Assembly: GCF_003202155.1 (NCBI RefSeq)
Contig: NZ_QFLI01000003.1
Location: 124,001 to 188,000 of the forward strand
From: Marinifilum breve
GTDB taxonomy: Bacteria > Bacteroidota > Bacteroidia > Bacteroidales > Marinifilaceae
Length of the DNA: 64,000 nt
Reading direction: 5' to 3'
Every line of letters begins with the position of its first letter. Within the stretch, counting starts at the first letter, position 1. Position numbers and translations under genes: made by a program. The notes beneath the pieces were generated by a model that ran no database searches, was not told where the DNA came from, and worked only from the letters and a program-made list of their open reading frames with translations. This document shows positions 50,875-60,040 of this stretch, one piece after another.

Positions 50875-51816
50875 GTGAAAGACAAAATCCTCATCGCTTA
50901 TTCTATTCCTCCTCAAGGACTTTTGGAGCTCGAAAAAGATTTTGAAATAGTCTATCCTGATAAAGAATTTTTCTCTACAGAAGAGTTAATTGAACGAATT
51001 CCAGATTGCATCGCACTCTTGTCGATATTCAACAAGGAAGTTCCCAAAGAAGTAATTGAAGCAGGTAAGCAATTGAAAATTATAAGCAATTACGGAGTCG
51101 GTTTTAATAATATCGATATTGAAACGGCTAGTAAAAACGGAATTGTAGTTTGTAATACGCCTGAGGCAGTTTGTGAGCCTACAGCAGAACTTTGCCTGGC
51201 ATTGATCCTGTCAATTTCCAGAGGTATTGCCAAATGTCATCATGGATTAAAAACCAATTCTGATTTTGAATGGGGCGTAATGAAAAACCTGGGAACCGGA
51301 TTGCAGGGTAAAACACTCGGCATTGTGGGAATGGGTAAGATTGGTAAGTCTGTTGCCAATAAAGCCGAAGCTTTTGGTATGAAAGTAGTGTATTACAATC
51401 GCAATAAAATAGAGGATCCAAGCTACCAATATCTTGATTTTATCGATCTATTGAAACAGTCAGATGTGATTTCTCTGAATTGCCCTTTAACCGATGAAAC
51501 TCATCACCTAATTGGGAAGAAGGAATTGGAACTGATGAAAGATACCGCATTGCTCATTAATACTGCACGGGGACCAGTGGTGTACGAACAGGAACTTGTT
51601 GATGCTCTTAAAAAGAACACAATAGCCGGTGCCGCTTTGGATGTGTTTGAACACGAACCAAAAATTCATCCAGAACTATTGCAAATGGAGAATGTAGTTG
51701 TAGTTCCGCATATAGGTACCGCAACAATTGAAACCAGAATAGAAATGGGCAAAGAGGCCAGTGAGAATATCATTTCCTTTTTAATTGACGGAAAAGAAAA
51801 AAACAGAGTAAATTAG
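50875..51816 (+). CDS. D-isomer 2-hydroxyacid dehydrogenase
   Basis: 313 residues from a GTG at 50875 (start MKDKILIAYS); earlier starts extend into the divergent gene. NAD-binding GIVGMGKIGKSVANKA is near 146-161, followed by catalytic Arg (INTARGPVV, near 229), Glu (EHEPK, near 258) and His (VVPHIGTA, near 276). The family reduces 2-oxo acids such as glyoxylate, hydroxypyruvate or phenylpyruvate, or acts in serine synthesis. It precedes coaX by 22 bases. Confidence 0.9.
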   Translation: MKDKILIAYSIPPQGLLELEKDFEIVYPDKEFFSTEELIERIPDCIALLSIFNKEVPKEVIEAGKQLKIISNYGVGFNNIDIETASKNGIVVCNTPEAVCEPTAELCLALILSISRGIAKCHHGLKTNSDFEWGVMKNLGTGLQGKTLGIVGMGKIGKSVANKAEAFGMKVVYYNRNKIEDPSYQYLDFIDLLKQSDVISLNCPLTDETHHLIGKKELELMKDTALLINTARGPVVYEQELVDALKKNTIAGAALDVFEHEPKIHPELLQMENVVVVPHIGTATIETRIEMGKEASENIISFLIDGKEKNRVN

Positions 51817-51838
51817 AATTAAAATCATTTACAAATAG

Positions 51839-52606
51839 ATGTTATTAGCCATTGACATAGGAAACTCCAATGTGGTTTGTGGATTATCAGACAACAACCA
51901 CTGGACAGAACAATTTCGAATTCATACGGTTGCCAATAAAACTGCAGATGAGTACGAAGTGATCTATCGTACCTTACTTTCAAGTCGAAACATTAAACTC
52001 GAGCAGGTTGATAAAATCGTAGTGAGTAGTGTAGTTCCTTCATTGATTTTGCCAATTAGGGAGATGATTAAAAAGCTTTTCGGAAAAGAACCATTGGTGA
52101 TTGGACCAGAGCTTTATCCAAAACTAAATATCGGAATCAAAAATCCTTACGAGATAGGAACCGATTTGGTAGCAAATGCAGTTGCGGCTCACAACAAATA
52201 CAAAGGCAATTGTATTGTTGTTGATTTTGGTACAGCACTTACTTTCACTGCAATTAAAGCAGATGGAAACCTACTCGGCGTAAGCATTGCGCCCGGCTTA
52301 AAAACTGCAATGGCATCTTTATCACAGAATACTGCAAAGCTGCCCAATGTTGATATTGCAGTTCCTCCATCATGCATTGGTAAAAATACCACACATGCAC
52401 TGCAAGCAGGAATTGTAATGGGTTACAAGGGTTTGGTTGAATATCTTGTAAAGGAAATCAAATCGGAATTAGAAGGCGATACAAGAGTGATTGCAACTGG
52501 TGGTTTATCAAAAGTTATGCTTCCGGTAATCGACAGCTTCGATCACCACGAACCTGATTTGACTCTTGATGGTTTAAAAATCATCGGAAATCAATTTTAT
52601 AAATAA
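51839..52606 (+). CDS. coaX: Type III pantothenate kinase CoaX
   Basis: 255 residues, first enzyme of coenzyme A synthesis (ATP plus pantothenate to 4'-phosphopantothenate). The phosphate-1 motif DIGNSNVV (5-12), YEIGTDLVANAVAAHNKY (about 102-119) with the catalytic Asp, and VVDFGTALTF (about 124-133) are diagnostic. CoaX is resistant to CoA feedback, unlike type I. It shares the strand with the dehydrogenase gene before it and the CYTH gene after it. Confidence 0.97.
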   Translation: MLLAIDIGNSNVVCGLSDNNHWTEQFRIHTVANKTADEYEVIYRTLLSSRNIKLEQVDKIVVSSVVPSLILPIREMIKKLFGKEPLVIGPELYPKLNIGIKNPYEIGTDLVANAVAAHNKYKGNCIVVDFGTALTFTAIKADGNLLGVSIAPGLKTAMASLSQNTAKLPNVDIAVPPSCIGKNTTHALQAGIVMGYKGLVEYLVKEIKSELEGDTRVIATGGLSKVMLPVIDSFDHHEPDLTLDGLKIIGNQFYK

Positions 52607-52642
52607 TGAACAGTTATCAGTAAACAAGTCTACCAATTGCGC

Positions 52643-52684
52643 AACTGATAACTGATAACTGATAACTGATAACTGATAACTGAT
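52643..52684. repeat. 7-bp tandem repeat, six units
   Basis: Six perfect copies of aactgat end 12 bases before the CYTH gene ATG. An inverted piece of the unit (cagttatcag, 52611-52620) lies just upstream. A similar five-unit heptamer array precedes the gene at 17939. Confidence 0.9.
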
Positions 52685-52696
52685 AACTTGTAAAAC

Positions 52697-53155
52697 ATGG
52701 CGATCGAAATAGAAAGAAAATTCCTAGTAAATAAAGATTTACTCCCTCTTCCTAATGATGGAAAAAAGTTGATTCAAGGATACATTTGGAGCTATCCTCA
52801 GAAGAGTTTACGCATTAGAATCGCTGGCGAAAAAGCTTTTCTTACCATTAAAGCAGGAAACGACATTTTAAAGAGGAGCGAATTCGAGTACGAAATTCCT
52901 ATGACAGATGCTCATGAATTGCTTGACTTGTGTGATGCTAAAATAGAGAAAACCCGATACCTGATTCCTATGGATTCATACACTTGGGAAGTGGATGTAT
53001 TCCATGGTGATAATCAAGGGTTAATTGTTGCTGAAATTGAATTGGCTTCTTCCGAAGAACAAATCCAACTTCCCGAATGGATTGATCAGGAAGTCAGCAA
53101 TGATCCCAAATATTTGAATGTCTCTTTAATTGAAAATCCTTTCATCAAGTGGTGA
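52697..53155 (+). CDS. CYTH domain protein (triphosphate tunnel enzyme)
   Basis: 152 residues, one CYTH domain. The ExExK motif is E4-I-E6-R-K8 at the start (IEIERKFLV), followed by QGYIWSYPQKSLRIRI and LTIKAGNDI strands, and VAEIELAS near residue 115. CYTH enzymes hydrolyse inorganic tripolyphosphate or act as adenylate cyclase; short bacterial members are mostly tripolyphosphatases. The 3' end overlaps the convergent GH3 fusion gene by 30 bases. A heptamer repeat lies in the start region. Confidence 0.94.
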   Translation: MAIEIERKFLVNKDLLPLPNDGKKLIQGYIWSYPQKSLRIRIAGEKAFLTIKAGNDILKRSEFEYEIPMTDAHELLDLCDAKIEKTRYLIPMDSYTWEVDVFHGDNQGLIVAEIELASSEEQIQLPEWIDQEVSNDPKYLNVSLIENPFIKW

Positions 53156-56100
53156 CACCAACAAGTCGGAAAAATGTCTTGCAGGAGTAATTTCGGGTCT
53201 TACAGCCTTGTAAATGCACTCCTGTATTTTTGTTCTTACATCCATTTCCATCAGTTTCGCATTGGATTCATCCGGGCAAATTCGGTTCGATAAAAAGATG
53301 TAAACCAAGTCATAATCCGGATCAATCCAAATCATGGTTCCCGTAAAACCTGTATGTCCATAACTTGACAATGAAGCCAAATTACTGGTTGGTCCATTCT
53401 CATCGGTAGGATCTAAAAATGGTTTATCAAAGCCTATCCCTCTTCGGTTCTCTCCTTCAGGATATGCTCGAGAAGTGAACTCCTGCATGGTTTCTGATCC
53501 AATGTACATTTCGCTTCCATATTCTCCTTTTTGCAGATACATTTGCGCCAACTTGGCCAAATCGCTGGCATTGCCAAACATGCCGGCATGACCTGCCACT
53601 CCACCAAGCATTGCCGATGTAGGATCATGCACATATCCTTTTATCCATTGCCTTCTAAAGAATTTGTCATTTTGAGTTGGTACAATTCGATTCATGCTAA
53701 ACCTTTTCTTTGGATGATACCCCAAAGTTCCCGCTCCCAACTGGCGATAAAAATGACGATTCACATAGCTATCTACAGGTTCTCCCGATCTTTCCTGTAT
53801 CATTTCTCCCATCAGGATAAAGCCCAAATCACTATACTTGTAACCATTCTTCTCGCGATAATCTGAATCTAAAATTCCTTGTACAATGGTGTCCTTGTAA
53901 TTCTTGTTGATGTAGAGATTCTTGGCTACTTCAATCGGATAGGTATCCGACTTCACTTTGGATAAAACTCCTTTCTTGAATTTGTAATTTCTATCAATGT
54001 AAAGATTCCTATCAAGCTTTAGGCTGTACCTTCTGGAGTATCTTCTGCTAAAAAGTTTGTCCTTAAAACTTGCAGAATCAACAGCTTCCCAATGAAATGG
54101 CTTCCAGCTTAACAAACGGGCTTCATGCGCAAGAATCTTTCTTAAAATCAGACTGTCTTTGTTTGATTCCTTAGCCTTTGAATAGTATTTGCCAATATTG
54201 GCATCAACATCAATCCAACCTTCATCCGTCATTTGCATTAATGCCGGTAAGGTTGCTGTAATTTTGGTAAGGGAAGCCAAATCGTAAATATCTGGATTTC
54301 GAACAGGTCTTTTCTTTGCGTAAGTATGATGTCCATAAGACTTATTGAATACTACCTTACCCGAACGTGCAATCAAAATCTGACATCCAGGAGTGGCCTT
54401 TTTCTTGATGGCATCCTCTGCAATCGAATCAATTACATTCAGTTTCAAAGTACTCAAGCCTACTTGTTCAGGCAATGAATATCCCAATCGGTTGTGAGTA
54501 GTTTCAACTCCTGTTCCAACTGGAAAATCATCATTTATCGTAACTGGAAGCTTTCCTTTTGCCGCCAATCCACCAAAAACAATTTGAGCAGAAGCCATTT
54601 GCGCTTCCCGGCTATCCTGGTAAGAAATCAAAATAGCATCCAAATCATTTAAATTTTGATATTTATCCAAAGCATAAGGGTTACCAAACAGATCGAAAAT
54701 CACTTTCTTGTTGGCAGATATTTCTGATAACAATTGCACCGTTTGCTCAGTGATTCCAAAATTTCGAGATGGTCTTTGATCCGTATCGTGCATACTTACA
54801 ATCAGCAAATTGTATTTGTCCAGCTTCTCCTTCAAAATATCGAAATGCTCTTTCGTAGCATCCTTCTCCACCTGGTAAAAATCGATATTGGTATATCTTC
54901 CCAAATATTCCTGATATCTATTTCGAATAGAAGCTCCCATTGCAATGGAAGCTACCCTTAAGGTATCCAATCGTTTTAATGGCAATAGGTTTCTATCATT
55001 CTTCAAGAGAGTAATGGACTGTTCGGCCAATTGTCTGCGCAATATAAACCCCTCCTGCGTGTTCAGACCAGACCAAAGTCTTTCAGTATTTACAGGCTTA
55101 TAGTTATGAAGTCCTAACCAATACTTGGCCTTCAAAATTTTCTTACACTTCTCATTGACTTCGTCCCAACTTAGTTCCCCTTTTTCAATTGCTGCTTTAA
55201 TTTCCTTCAACGAAATTTCCACATCCTCGGTAAACAGCAAAACATCATTCCCTGCCTTTAAAGCTTTAACATCCACTTTTCCTTTGTCGTAATATTTTCG
55301 AACACCCTTCATATTTAAGGCATCGGTAAATACCAAACCTTTAAAGCCCAATTCATCTTTAAGCAAATCTGAAACAATAGGTTGCGATAAAGTTGCCACC
55401 TTCTGCTCTGAATCCAAAGCAGGAACATTCAAGTGAGAAATCATCACACCGCCCAAGCCTTGGGCAATCACTTTTTTAAAGGGATAAAGTTCAATTGAAT
55501 CCAATCTTGCACGATTGTGATTCAAGATTGGTAGGTCGACATGAGAATCGGTATCCGTATCACCATGGCCCGGAAAATGTTTCCCCACTGCAATTATACC
55601 AGCGCTCTGCATTCCATTTGCAAACGCATAGGATTTGTTGGCCACATTGTATCGATCTTCACCAAAAGATCTGCTATTAATTACTGGATTGGCAGGATTA
55701 TTATTCACATCCATCACCGGCGCAAAATTCACATGCACCCCCAGTCGCTTGCACTCCTTACCAATTTGTTTTCCCAAGCGGTATATCAACTCATTATCCT
55801 GAACAGCACCTAACATTAGCTGTCGTGGATAACTGATGGTTTGCTTCAGCCTCATCCCCAAACCATTCTCTGCATCCATACCAAGCCACATGGGTACTTT
55901 CGATAAACTTTGATACCAATTGCTCAATTCGGCCTGCTTTCCTGGTTCTCCATGAAAAAAGATAATTCCACCAATCTGATACTTGTCTACCAATGCAGCA
56001 ATACGCTCTGTTTCCTTTTTGTTTTTGTTGGAATAAGCCGCAATCATGAACAATTGGGAGATTTTTTCATCCTCATTCATGGTAGAAAAGATGGAATCTG

Positions 56101-56236
56101 CCCAATGATTAGACCTATTCAATTGATCAACCAACAGATACTGATCTTGCACATAATTTTGAGCCGCTAAAGAGAAAGCAAGCAAATAGAAAAAAAATAG
56201 TATTAATATCCTTTTCGGAGAAAATATATAAAGCAT
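53126..56236 (-). CDS. Fusion of GH3 (NagZ-like) and serine hydrolase domains, exported
   Basis: 1036 residues from the ATG at 56236, which gives a good signal peptide (ILILFFFYLLAFSLAAQ). Residues 45-375 are a GH3 domain with the NagZ-type loop KHFPGHGDTDTDSHVDLP (219-236) and nucleophile region LVFTDALNM (near 300), followed by a GH3 C-terminal domain (to about 560). Residues 600-1036 are a class C beta-lactamase-like domain with SLTK (near 660) and HTGFTGTM. The first part would remove N-acetylglucosamine from muropeptides, the second could cleave D-amino acids or esters. Full-length and in one frame, so a true fusion of cell-wall recycling type. Confidence 0.92.
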   Translation of the reverse strand: MLYIFSPKRILILFFFYLLAFSLAAQNYVQDQYLLVDQLNRSNHWADSIFSTMNEDEKISQLFMIAAYSNKNKKETERIAALVDKYQIGGIIFFHGEPGKQAELSNWYQSLSKVPMWLGMDAENGLGMRLKQTISYPRQLMLGAVQDNELIYRLGKQIGKECKRLGVHVNFAPVMDVNNNPANPVINSRSFGEDRYNVANKSYAFANGMQSAGIIAVGKHFPGHGDTDTDSHVDLPILNHNRARLDSIELYPFKKVIAQGLGGVMISHLNVPALDSEQKVATLSQPIVSDLLKDELGFKGLVFTDALNMKGVRKYYDKGKVDVKALKAGNDVLLFTEDVEISLKEIKAAIEKGELSWDEVNEKCKKILKAKYWLGLHNYKPVNTERLWSGLNTQEGFILRRQLAEQSITLLKNDRNLLPLKRLDTLRVASIAMGASIRNRYQEYLGRYTNIDFYQVEKDATKEHFDILKEKLDKYNLLIVSMHDTDQRPSRNFGITEQTVQLLSEISANKKVIFDLFGNPYALDKYQNLNDLDAILISYQDSREAQMASAQIVFGGLAAKGKLPVTINDDFPVGTGVETTHNRLGYSLPEQVGLSTLKLNVIDSIAEDAIKKKATPGCQILIARSGKVVFNKSYGHHTYAKKRPVRNPDIYDLASLTKITATLPALMQMTDEGWIDVDANIGKYYSKAKESNKDSLILRKILAHEARLLSWKPFHWEAVDSASFKDKLFSRRYSRRYSLKLDRNLYIDRNYKFKKGVLSKVKSDTYPIEVAKNLYINKNYKDTIVQGILDSDYREKNGYKYSDLGFILMGEMIQERSGEPVDSYVNRHFYRQLGAGTLGYHPKKRFSMNRIVPTQNDKFFRRQWIKGYVHDPTSAMLGGVAGHAGMFGNASDLAKLAQMYLQKGEYGSEMYIGSETMQEFTSRAYPEGENRRGIGFDKPFLDPTDENGPTSNLASLSSYGHTGFTGTMIWIDPDYDLVYIFLSNRICPDESNAKLMEMDVRTKIQECIYKAVRPEITPARHFSDLLVSPLDERIFN

Positions 56237-56711
56237 AAAAAATTCGTTAATCCTGTTCACCACGGGGTATAACAAAATTATAAAACGCCCATGAATAAAG
56301 AGAATGATTGATCACTAAAAAAACTGAATTTGTAAATTTTTTAAATGCAAAAAGGGGGCCAATAGAAAAAGGGGCACTGCCCCTTCTCAATTACTTACAA
56401 CTAAAATCATATTAAAAACTTGAATCTAGGATCGAACCAAGTGCAATATGCGAAACTATAATCGGGATGTTTTTTCCCTGATTCAGAAGTAAATTTATTT
56501 TACTCACCTTAAAAAAACAAGTGTCAAGTTTGCCAAGTTTGACAAATTGAGCATAATATCACCTTTACACCACATAAGCTATTGAGTTATAAATCAAGTA
56601 GAATCAAGCAATAACAAGCTTTATCCAATGTTTTCTATTTTGATTTGTCTTGCAAAATGACTATTTTAAGACATAGCCACTGTATACCTTAACCCTTAAA
56701 AAACAATCACC
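56237..56711. other. Spacer with a GC-rich hairpin
   Basis: 475 bases between the divergent GH3-fusion and DUF4468-type genes. The hairpin agggg-cactg-cccct lies at 56370-56384, with a T-run on the minus strand after it. Otherwise the stretch is AT-rich and holds no credible frame; both genes' promoters should be here. Confidence 0.5.
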
Positions 56712-57245
56712 ATGAAAAAGATATTCTGCACTTTTATATTACTATCCACAGTAATTATTTCAATTGCCCAAAATCATGCCGCAAAAGAACTTAGCATTGA
56801 TGATCAAACCGCATTAAAGTTGACAGCTACTGTTCAAGTATCTTCTGACAATTACAATAATCTTAAGAATTGGGTGCTTTCAACCGAAGCAGTCGAATTG
56901 GAAATGATCAATGAAAAAGCTGGAGAAGCCAGGCTTAAAGGAAATAGTTTAATTTACTTAAGTGAGAATAAGTCGACTTTTCAAACCAGAATGTACTACA
57001 CGCTAAGTTTGAAAGAGCAAAACAACCAGTTGCAAATCGAAATTAAAGATGTGTATTACCTTTCCTTGCCTGTAAATGGAAAACAAGGAACAGCCTCTCT
57101 AATTTCCTACCCTTCTGATTGGTTCTCCAAAGAGAAGCTTTATAAGAAATCAGGAAAAGAGCGATACCTTAATTCAATTGTAAAGAAGAACACCATTTCT
57201 AAAATTAATGAGTTGATGGATTCGGCTTTGGCTTATATGAATTAA
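56712..57245 (+). CDS. Exported protein, DUF4468-like
   Basis: 177 residues with a signal peptide (1-19, SIAQ). The mature part contains DNYNNLKNWVLSTE and MYYTLSLKEQNNQLQIEIKDVYY, resembling the DUF4468 beta-rich domain with a TbpB-like half-barrel pattern. Function is unknown; a periplasmic or outer-membrane-associated location is likely. A hairpin follows at 57283. Confidence 0.68.
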   Translation: MKKIFCTFILLSTVIISIAQNHAAKELSIDDQTALKLTATVQVSSDNYNNLKNWVLSTEAVELEMINEKAGEARLKGNSLIYLSENKSTFQTRMYYTLSLKEQNNQLQIEIKDVYYLSLPVNGKQGTASLISYPSDWFSKEKLYKKSGKERYLNSIVKKNTISKINELMDSALAYMN

Positions 57246-57282
57246 AAATTTTCACGCAAATCTCGCGAAGACATATATCGAA

Positions 57283-57316
57283 AGAACGCAAAGGTGAATT
57301 TTCATCTTTGCGTTCT
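57283..57316 (+). terminator. Hairpin after the 56712 gene
   Basis: agaacgcaaag (57283-57293) and ctttgcgttct (57306-57316) form a perfect 11-bp stem. No T-run follows, so it may be a stabilising hairpin and not an intrinsic terminator. Confidence 0.5.
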
Positions 57317-57368
57317 TCGTATGTTATACTTTCTCAATCATTATTTCCAAAAAAATAGTTCTCCTTTC

Positions 57369-57565
57369 GGGCATTGGAAGGTCAAGCTGATTAGACACAG
57401 AAAAATTTTAGAAAGACGGGGAAGCTGAGAACTTGTTCGAAGATCACCCCGCCGCACTTAAATTTTTCAAGTATAAGTAGTTTGATCTTACTCGCCCTAG
57501 AGTTTTTGCCTACTTTTTCATCAATGGAAAAAGTAGGAGCCCCTGCGGCTTGAGCAAACTAACAA
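57369..57565. repeat. Dispersed structured element, copy B
   Basis: Second copy of the element at 35840. The hairpin is cctactttttc/gaaaaagtagg (57509-57537, loop atcaatg); the outer stem gaaaaattt/aaatttttc is fully paired. It lies in the 335-base gap between the converging ends of the 56712 and cysteine desulphurase genes. Confidence 0.88.
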
Positions 57566-57580
57566 AAAGACATTCCTAGT

Positions 57581-58705
57581 TTATTCTCTTAATAAGCTAA
57601 CAGCTTCCTTAATCTCCTCAATCGCACTAACAATCTTCTCCTCGCTGGTATATTTCCCAACCGATAATCTCAAAGTTCCCATAGCATATTCGAATGGCAC
57701 ATTCATTGCATCAAGCGTTGCTGAAATTTTTACTGCATCGGAATGACAAGCAGCTCCTGCCGAGGCAGCAACGTTTGGCATATTATCAAGAACATCTGCA
57801 GCTCGCAGGTTCTTAAAAGAGATACTCAAGGTATTTGGCAAAGATAATTCTGCATTCCCATTAATTCTAAAATCCCCTAATGGCTCCAAGCCTTCTCGCA
57901 ATAGGCGAATTAAATTTCTCTCTCTTTCCATTCTACTTTCCGGAGCTATCATTGCCAATTCTGCAGCTTTGCCCAAACCTACAACTTCCAGAATATTTTC
58001 CGTTCCGGCTCTGCGGTTCATTTCATGATCGGCACCATGAATTAACTTTTGCAGCTCCATGCCTTCACGAACATATAAGGCTCCAATCCCTTTGGGTCCA
58101 TAGAACTTATGACCTGCTACAGTCAGCAAATCAACGCCCAATTCTTTCACATCTACAGGCACTTTTCCAACCGCCTGTGCACAATCGCTATGTACTGCAA
58201 TATTATGCTTTTTCGCCAAAGCCGATATTTCTTTCAGTGGCTGCAAAGTGCCCACCTCGTTATTGGCATACATCACCGATATCAAAATCGTATCAGGACG
58301 AATGGCATCTTCCACATCCTTAAGTCTAAGTCTTCCCGTTTTGTCAACAGGTAAATAGCTCATCTCAAACCCCTCCTGTTCCAGAAATTTACAAACCTCG
58401 ATAATGGCAGGATGTTCTATTTTTGTTGTGATAATATGTCTGCCCTTATCCTTGTTTCGAAAAGCATATCCCTTTAATGCGTAATTGTTCGACTCGCTAC
58501 CTCCACTGGTAAACACAATCTCCTCACTTTTGCAGTTCAACAGCTTCGCTACATTCTCACGAGCCTGCTCAACCGCCTTTTTGGTTTGCTGCCCATACCA
58601 ATGTGAACTTGACGGATTTCCAAAATATTCAAATAAATAAGGCTGCATGGCTTCTGCAACCTCTTTGGCTACCGGTGTGGTGGCGTTATAGTCTAGGTAT
58701 ATCAT
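57581..58705 (-). CDS. Cysteine desulphurase (NifS/IscS type)
   Basis: 374 residues of class V PLP enzymes. YLDYNATTPVAKEV at the start, FTSGGSESNN (about 65-74), the PLP lysine in TVAGHKFYGPKG (about 199-210), and the catalytic cysteine in SAGAACHSD (about 322-330) match NifS-like desulphurases, which take sulphur from cysteine for iron-sulphur clusters or tRNA thiolation. No IscU, SufU or tRNA-modification gene is adjacent, so its partner is unclear. Confidence 0.93.
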   Translation of the reverse strand: MIYLDYNATTPVAKEVAEAMQPYLFEYFGNPSSSHWYGQQTKKAVEQARENVAKLLNCKSEEIVFTSGGSESNNYALKGYAFRNKDKGRHIITTKIEHPAIIEVCKFLEQEGFEMSYLPVDKTGRLRLKDVEDAIRPDTILISVMYANNEVGTLQPLKEISALAKKHNIAVHSDCAQAVGKVPVDVKELGVDLLTVAGHKFYGPKGIGALYVREGMELQKLIHGADHEMNRRAGTENILEVVGLGKAAELAMIAPESRMERERNLIRLLREGLEPLGDFRINGNAELSLPNTLSISFKNLRAADVLDNMPNVAASAGAACHSDAVKISATLDAMNVPFEYAMGTLRLSVGKYTSEEKIVSAIEEIKEAVSLLRE

Positions 58706-58744
58706 TTTGTTCGGGTCTTTTTGCTGTGAGTCACATTTCAGTGC

Positions 58745-59263
58745 TTAATTATTCTTCTTAATACTAAGTAATATATTACTATACCTTGAATAATGCATTT
58801 GTACTGATTCTCCTATGTTAACCTGATCATATAATTCCTTAGAAACTTCAAATCGTGTGTTTTTTATGATTAAGTACATTAAGTAATTCTTTTTCATTTC
58901 TTGACTCCATAGTTTTGGAAAAAGATCACCAAGTATTGGAATATGCAATGTTCCACTTCCTGCTTCATATGAAGTTCTGTCTTCTTTCTTCTGAACTGTA
59001 TGTATTTCTATCTTCTTTTCACCACTTTTCAGGTCTTTAAAATATTTTCGATTAATTAGATAGGATATTATTATTAGGCAAGTCACCACCGAAGCATTAA
59101 TTAGAATGAATGTTATCGTACTTGGATCAACACCTTCACCTAACACCAGATAGATACTTTCAAGAGCAGCAAATGCTAAAAACAAAGTTGGGATAATATA
59201 GCCCGCCCTTGTCATGTATTTGATTTCTTTTATATCTGTATCTGTTAAATTCTTAATCATCAT
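58745..59263 (-). CDS. Hypothetical membrane protein
   Basis: 172 residues with two transmembrane helices (about 22-42 and 50-70) close to the N-terminus and a soluble C-terminal part with beta-strand character (YEAGSGTLHIPILGDLFPKLW, KNTRFEVSKELYDQV). No family recognised. It ends 39 bases before the cysteine desulphurase start and has a shared-type promoter upstream. Confidence 0.62.
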   Translation of the reverse strand: MMIKNLTDTDIKEIKYMTRAGYIIPTLFLAFAALESIYLVLGEGVDPSTITFILINASVVTCLIIISYLINRKYFKDLKSGEKKIEIHTVQKKEDRTSYEAGSGTLHIPILGDLFPKLWSQEMKKNYLMYLIIKNTRFEVSKELYDQVNIGESVQMHYSRYSNILLSIKKNN

Positions 59264-59310
59264 TGTGAGTTTTGTGTTTCCTTACTTACTGCTAACTTAT
59301 TTTTCGCCAC

Positions 59311-59341
59311 TGAAATTACAAAACAATAATCCCCAAGCAAA
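59311..59341 (-). promoter_or_regulatory. Shared-type promoter copy 2 (58745 gene)
   Basis: On the minus strand TTTG, 19 bp ending in TATTGTTTTG, then TAatTTCA. The transcript would start about 40 bases before the ATG at 59263. Flanking bases also match copy 1 at 11458-11500. Confidence 0.68.
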
Positions 59342-59472
59342 ACATTCTAATTAATATTTATTATCAATTAACGAAAATTCATTTTTATCTACATAATGAC
59401 TTCAATCAAAACAAAGCCCTCAGCTAAAGCAGAGGACAATTGGAAACGGCTAGTGCTTAATTCATCCCCCTG

Positions 59473-59502
59473 CCTTGGGTTTTAACCCAAGGATTTTTTT
59501 TT
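59473..59502 (+). terminator. Perfect palindrome with T-run
   Basis: ccttgggttttaacccaagg is followed by nine T on the plus strand, but there is no credible plus-strand gene before it. It may belong to a small RNA or to a dispersed repeat. Confidence 0.55.
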
Positions 59503-59562
59503 AATCAAGATCACTCAAACTCTTTGTTATTTAGATCAATAATTTTTGCCATTACCAATTGT

Positions 59563-59890
59563 CGAGAGTTCATTTTTGTCACAAATTTGGGTTTACAAAT
59601 CGTCGAGAGTTCATTTTTGTCACAAAACTGGCTTTACAAATCATCGAGAGATCTTTTTTGTGGCGAATTTGCCATTACATTTCATCGAGAGCATTTTTTT
59701 GCGCCAAAATTCCCTTTACATTTTGTCGAGAGCTCATTTTTGTTACAAAACTGGCTTTACAAATCTTCGAGAGATCTTTTTTGTGGCGAATTTGCCATTA
59801 CATTTCATCGAGAGCATTTTTTTGAGTCAAAACTGCCTTTACATTTTGTCGAGAGATAATTTGTGTCTCAAATTCTATCGGAATGCATTT
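59563..59890. repeat. 41-bp minisatellite with higher-order duplication
   Basis: Eight units of 41 bp, each beginning cgagag, start at 59563, 59604, 59645, 59686, 59727, 59768, 59809 and 59850. Units 2-4 resemble units 5-7 in order, so a 123-bp block was duplicated. Because 41 is not a multiple of three, open frames appear in all three frames; they are artefacts of the repeat. The rest of the gap up to 60040 holds no gene I can support. Confidence 0.92.
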
Positions 59891-60040
59891 TCTAGCTTAG
59901 GCCCATGCAGGGCTTATATAACAAACACCACCCCAAAAGGGCAATGCCCTTTGTTATTGTTTTGAGCCTTTCAGGCTCATCCTTTGTGTTCTTTGTGAAA
60001 CACCTTTGTGCCCTTCGTGGTTAACCTGCTGAGGTTAGCA

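Noticed and set aside
59396-59485. A 29-codon plus-strand frame before the 59473 palindrome
   Set aside because: Its end overlaps the palindrome, and no promoter or conserved peptide pattern is visible.
59524-59965. Three overlapping open frames across the 41-bp array
   Set aside because: The unit length is not a multiple of three, so all frames pass through the same sequence; they are repeat artefacts.
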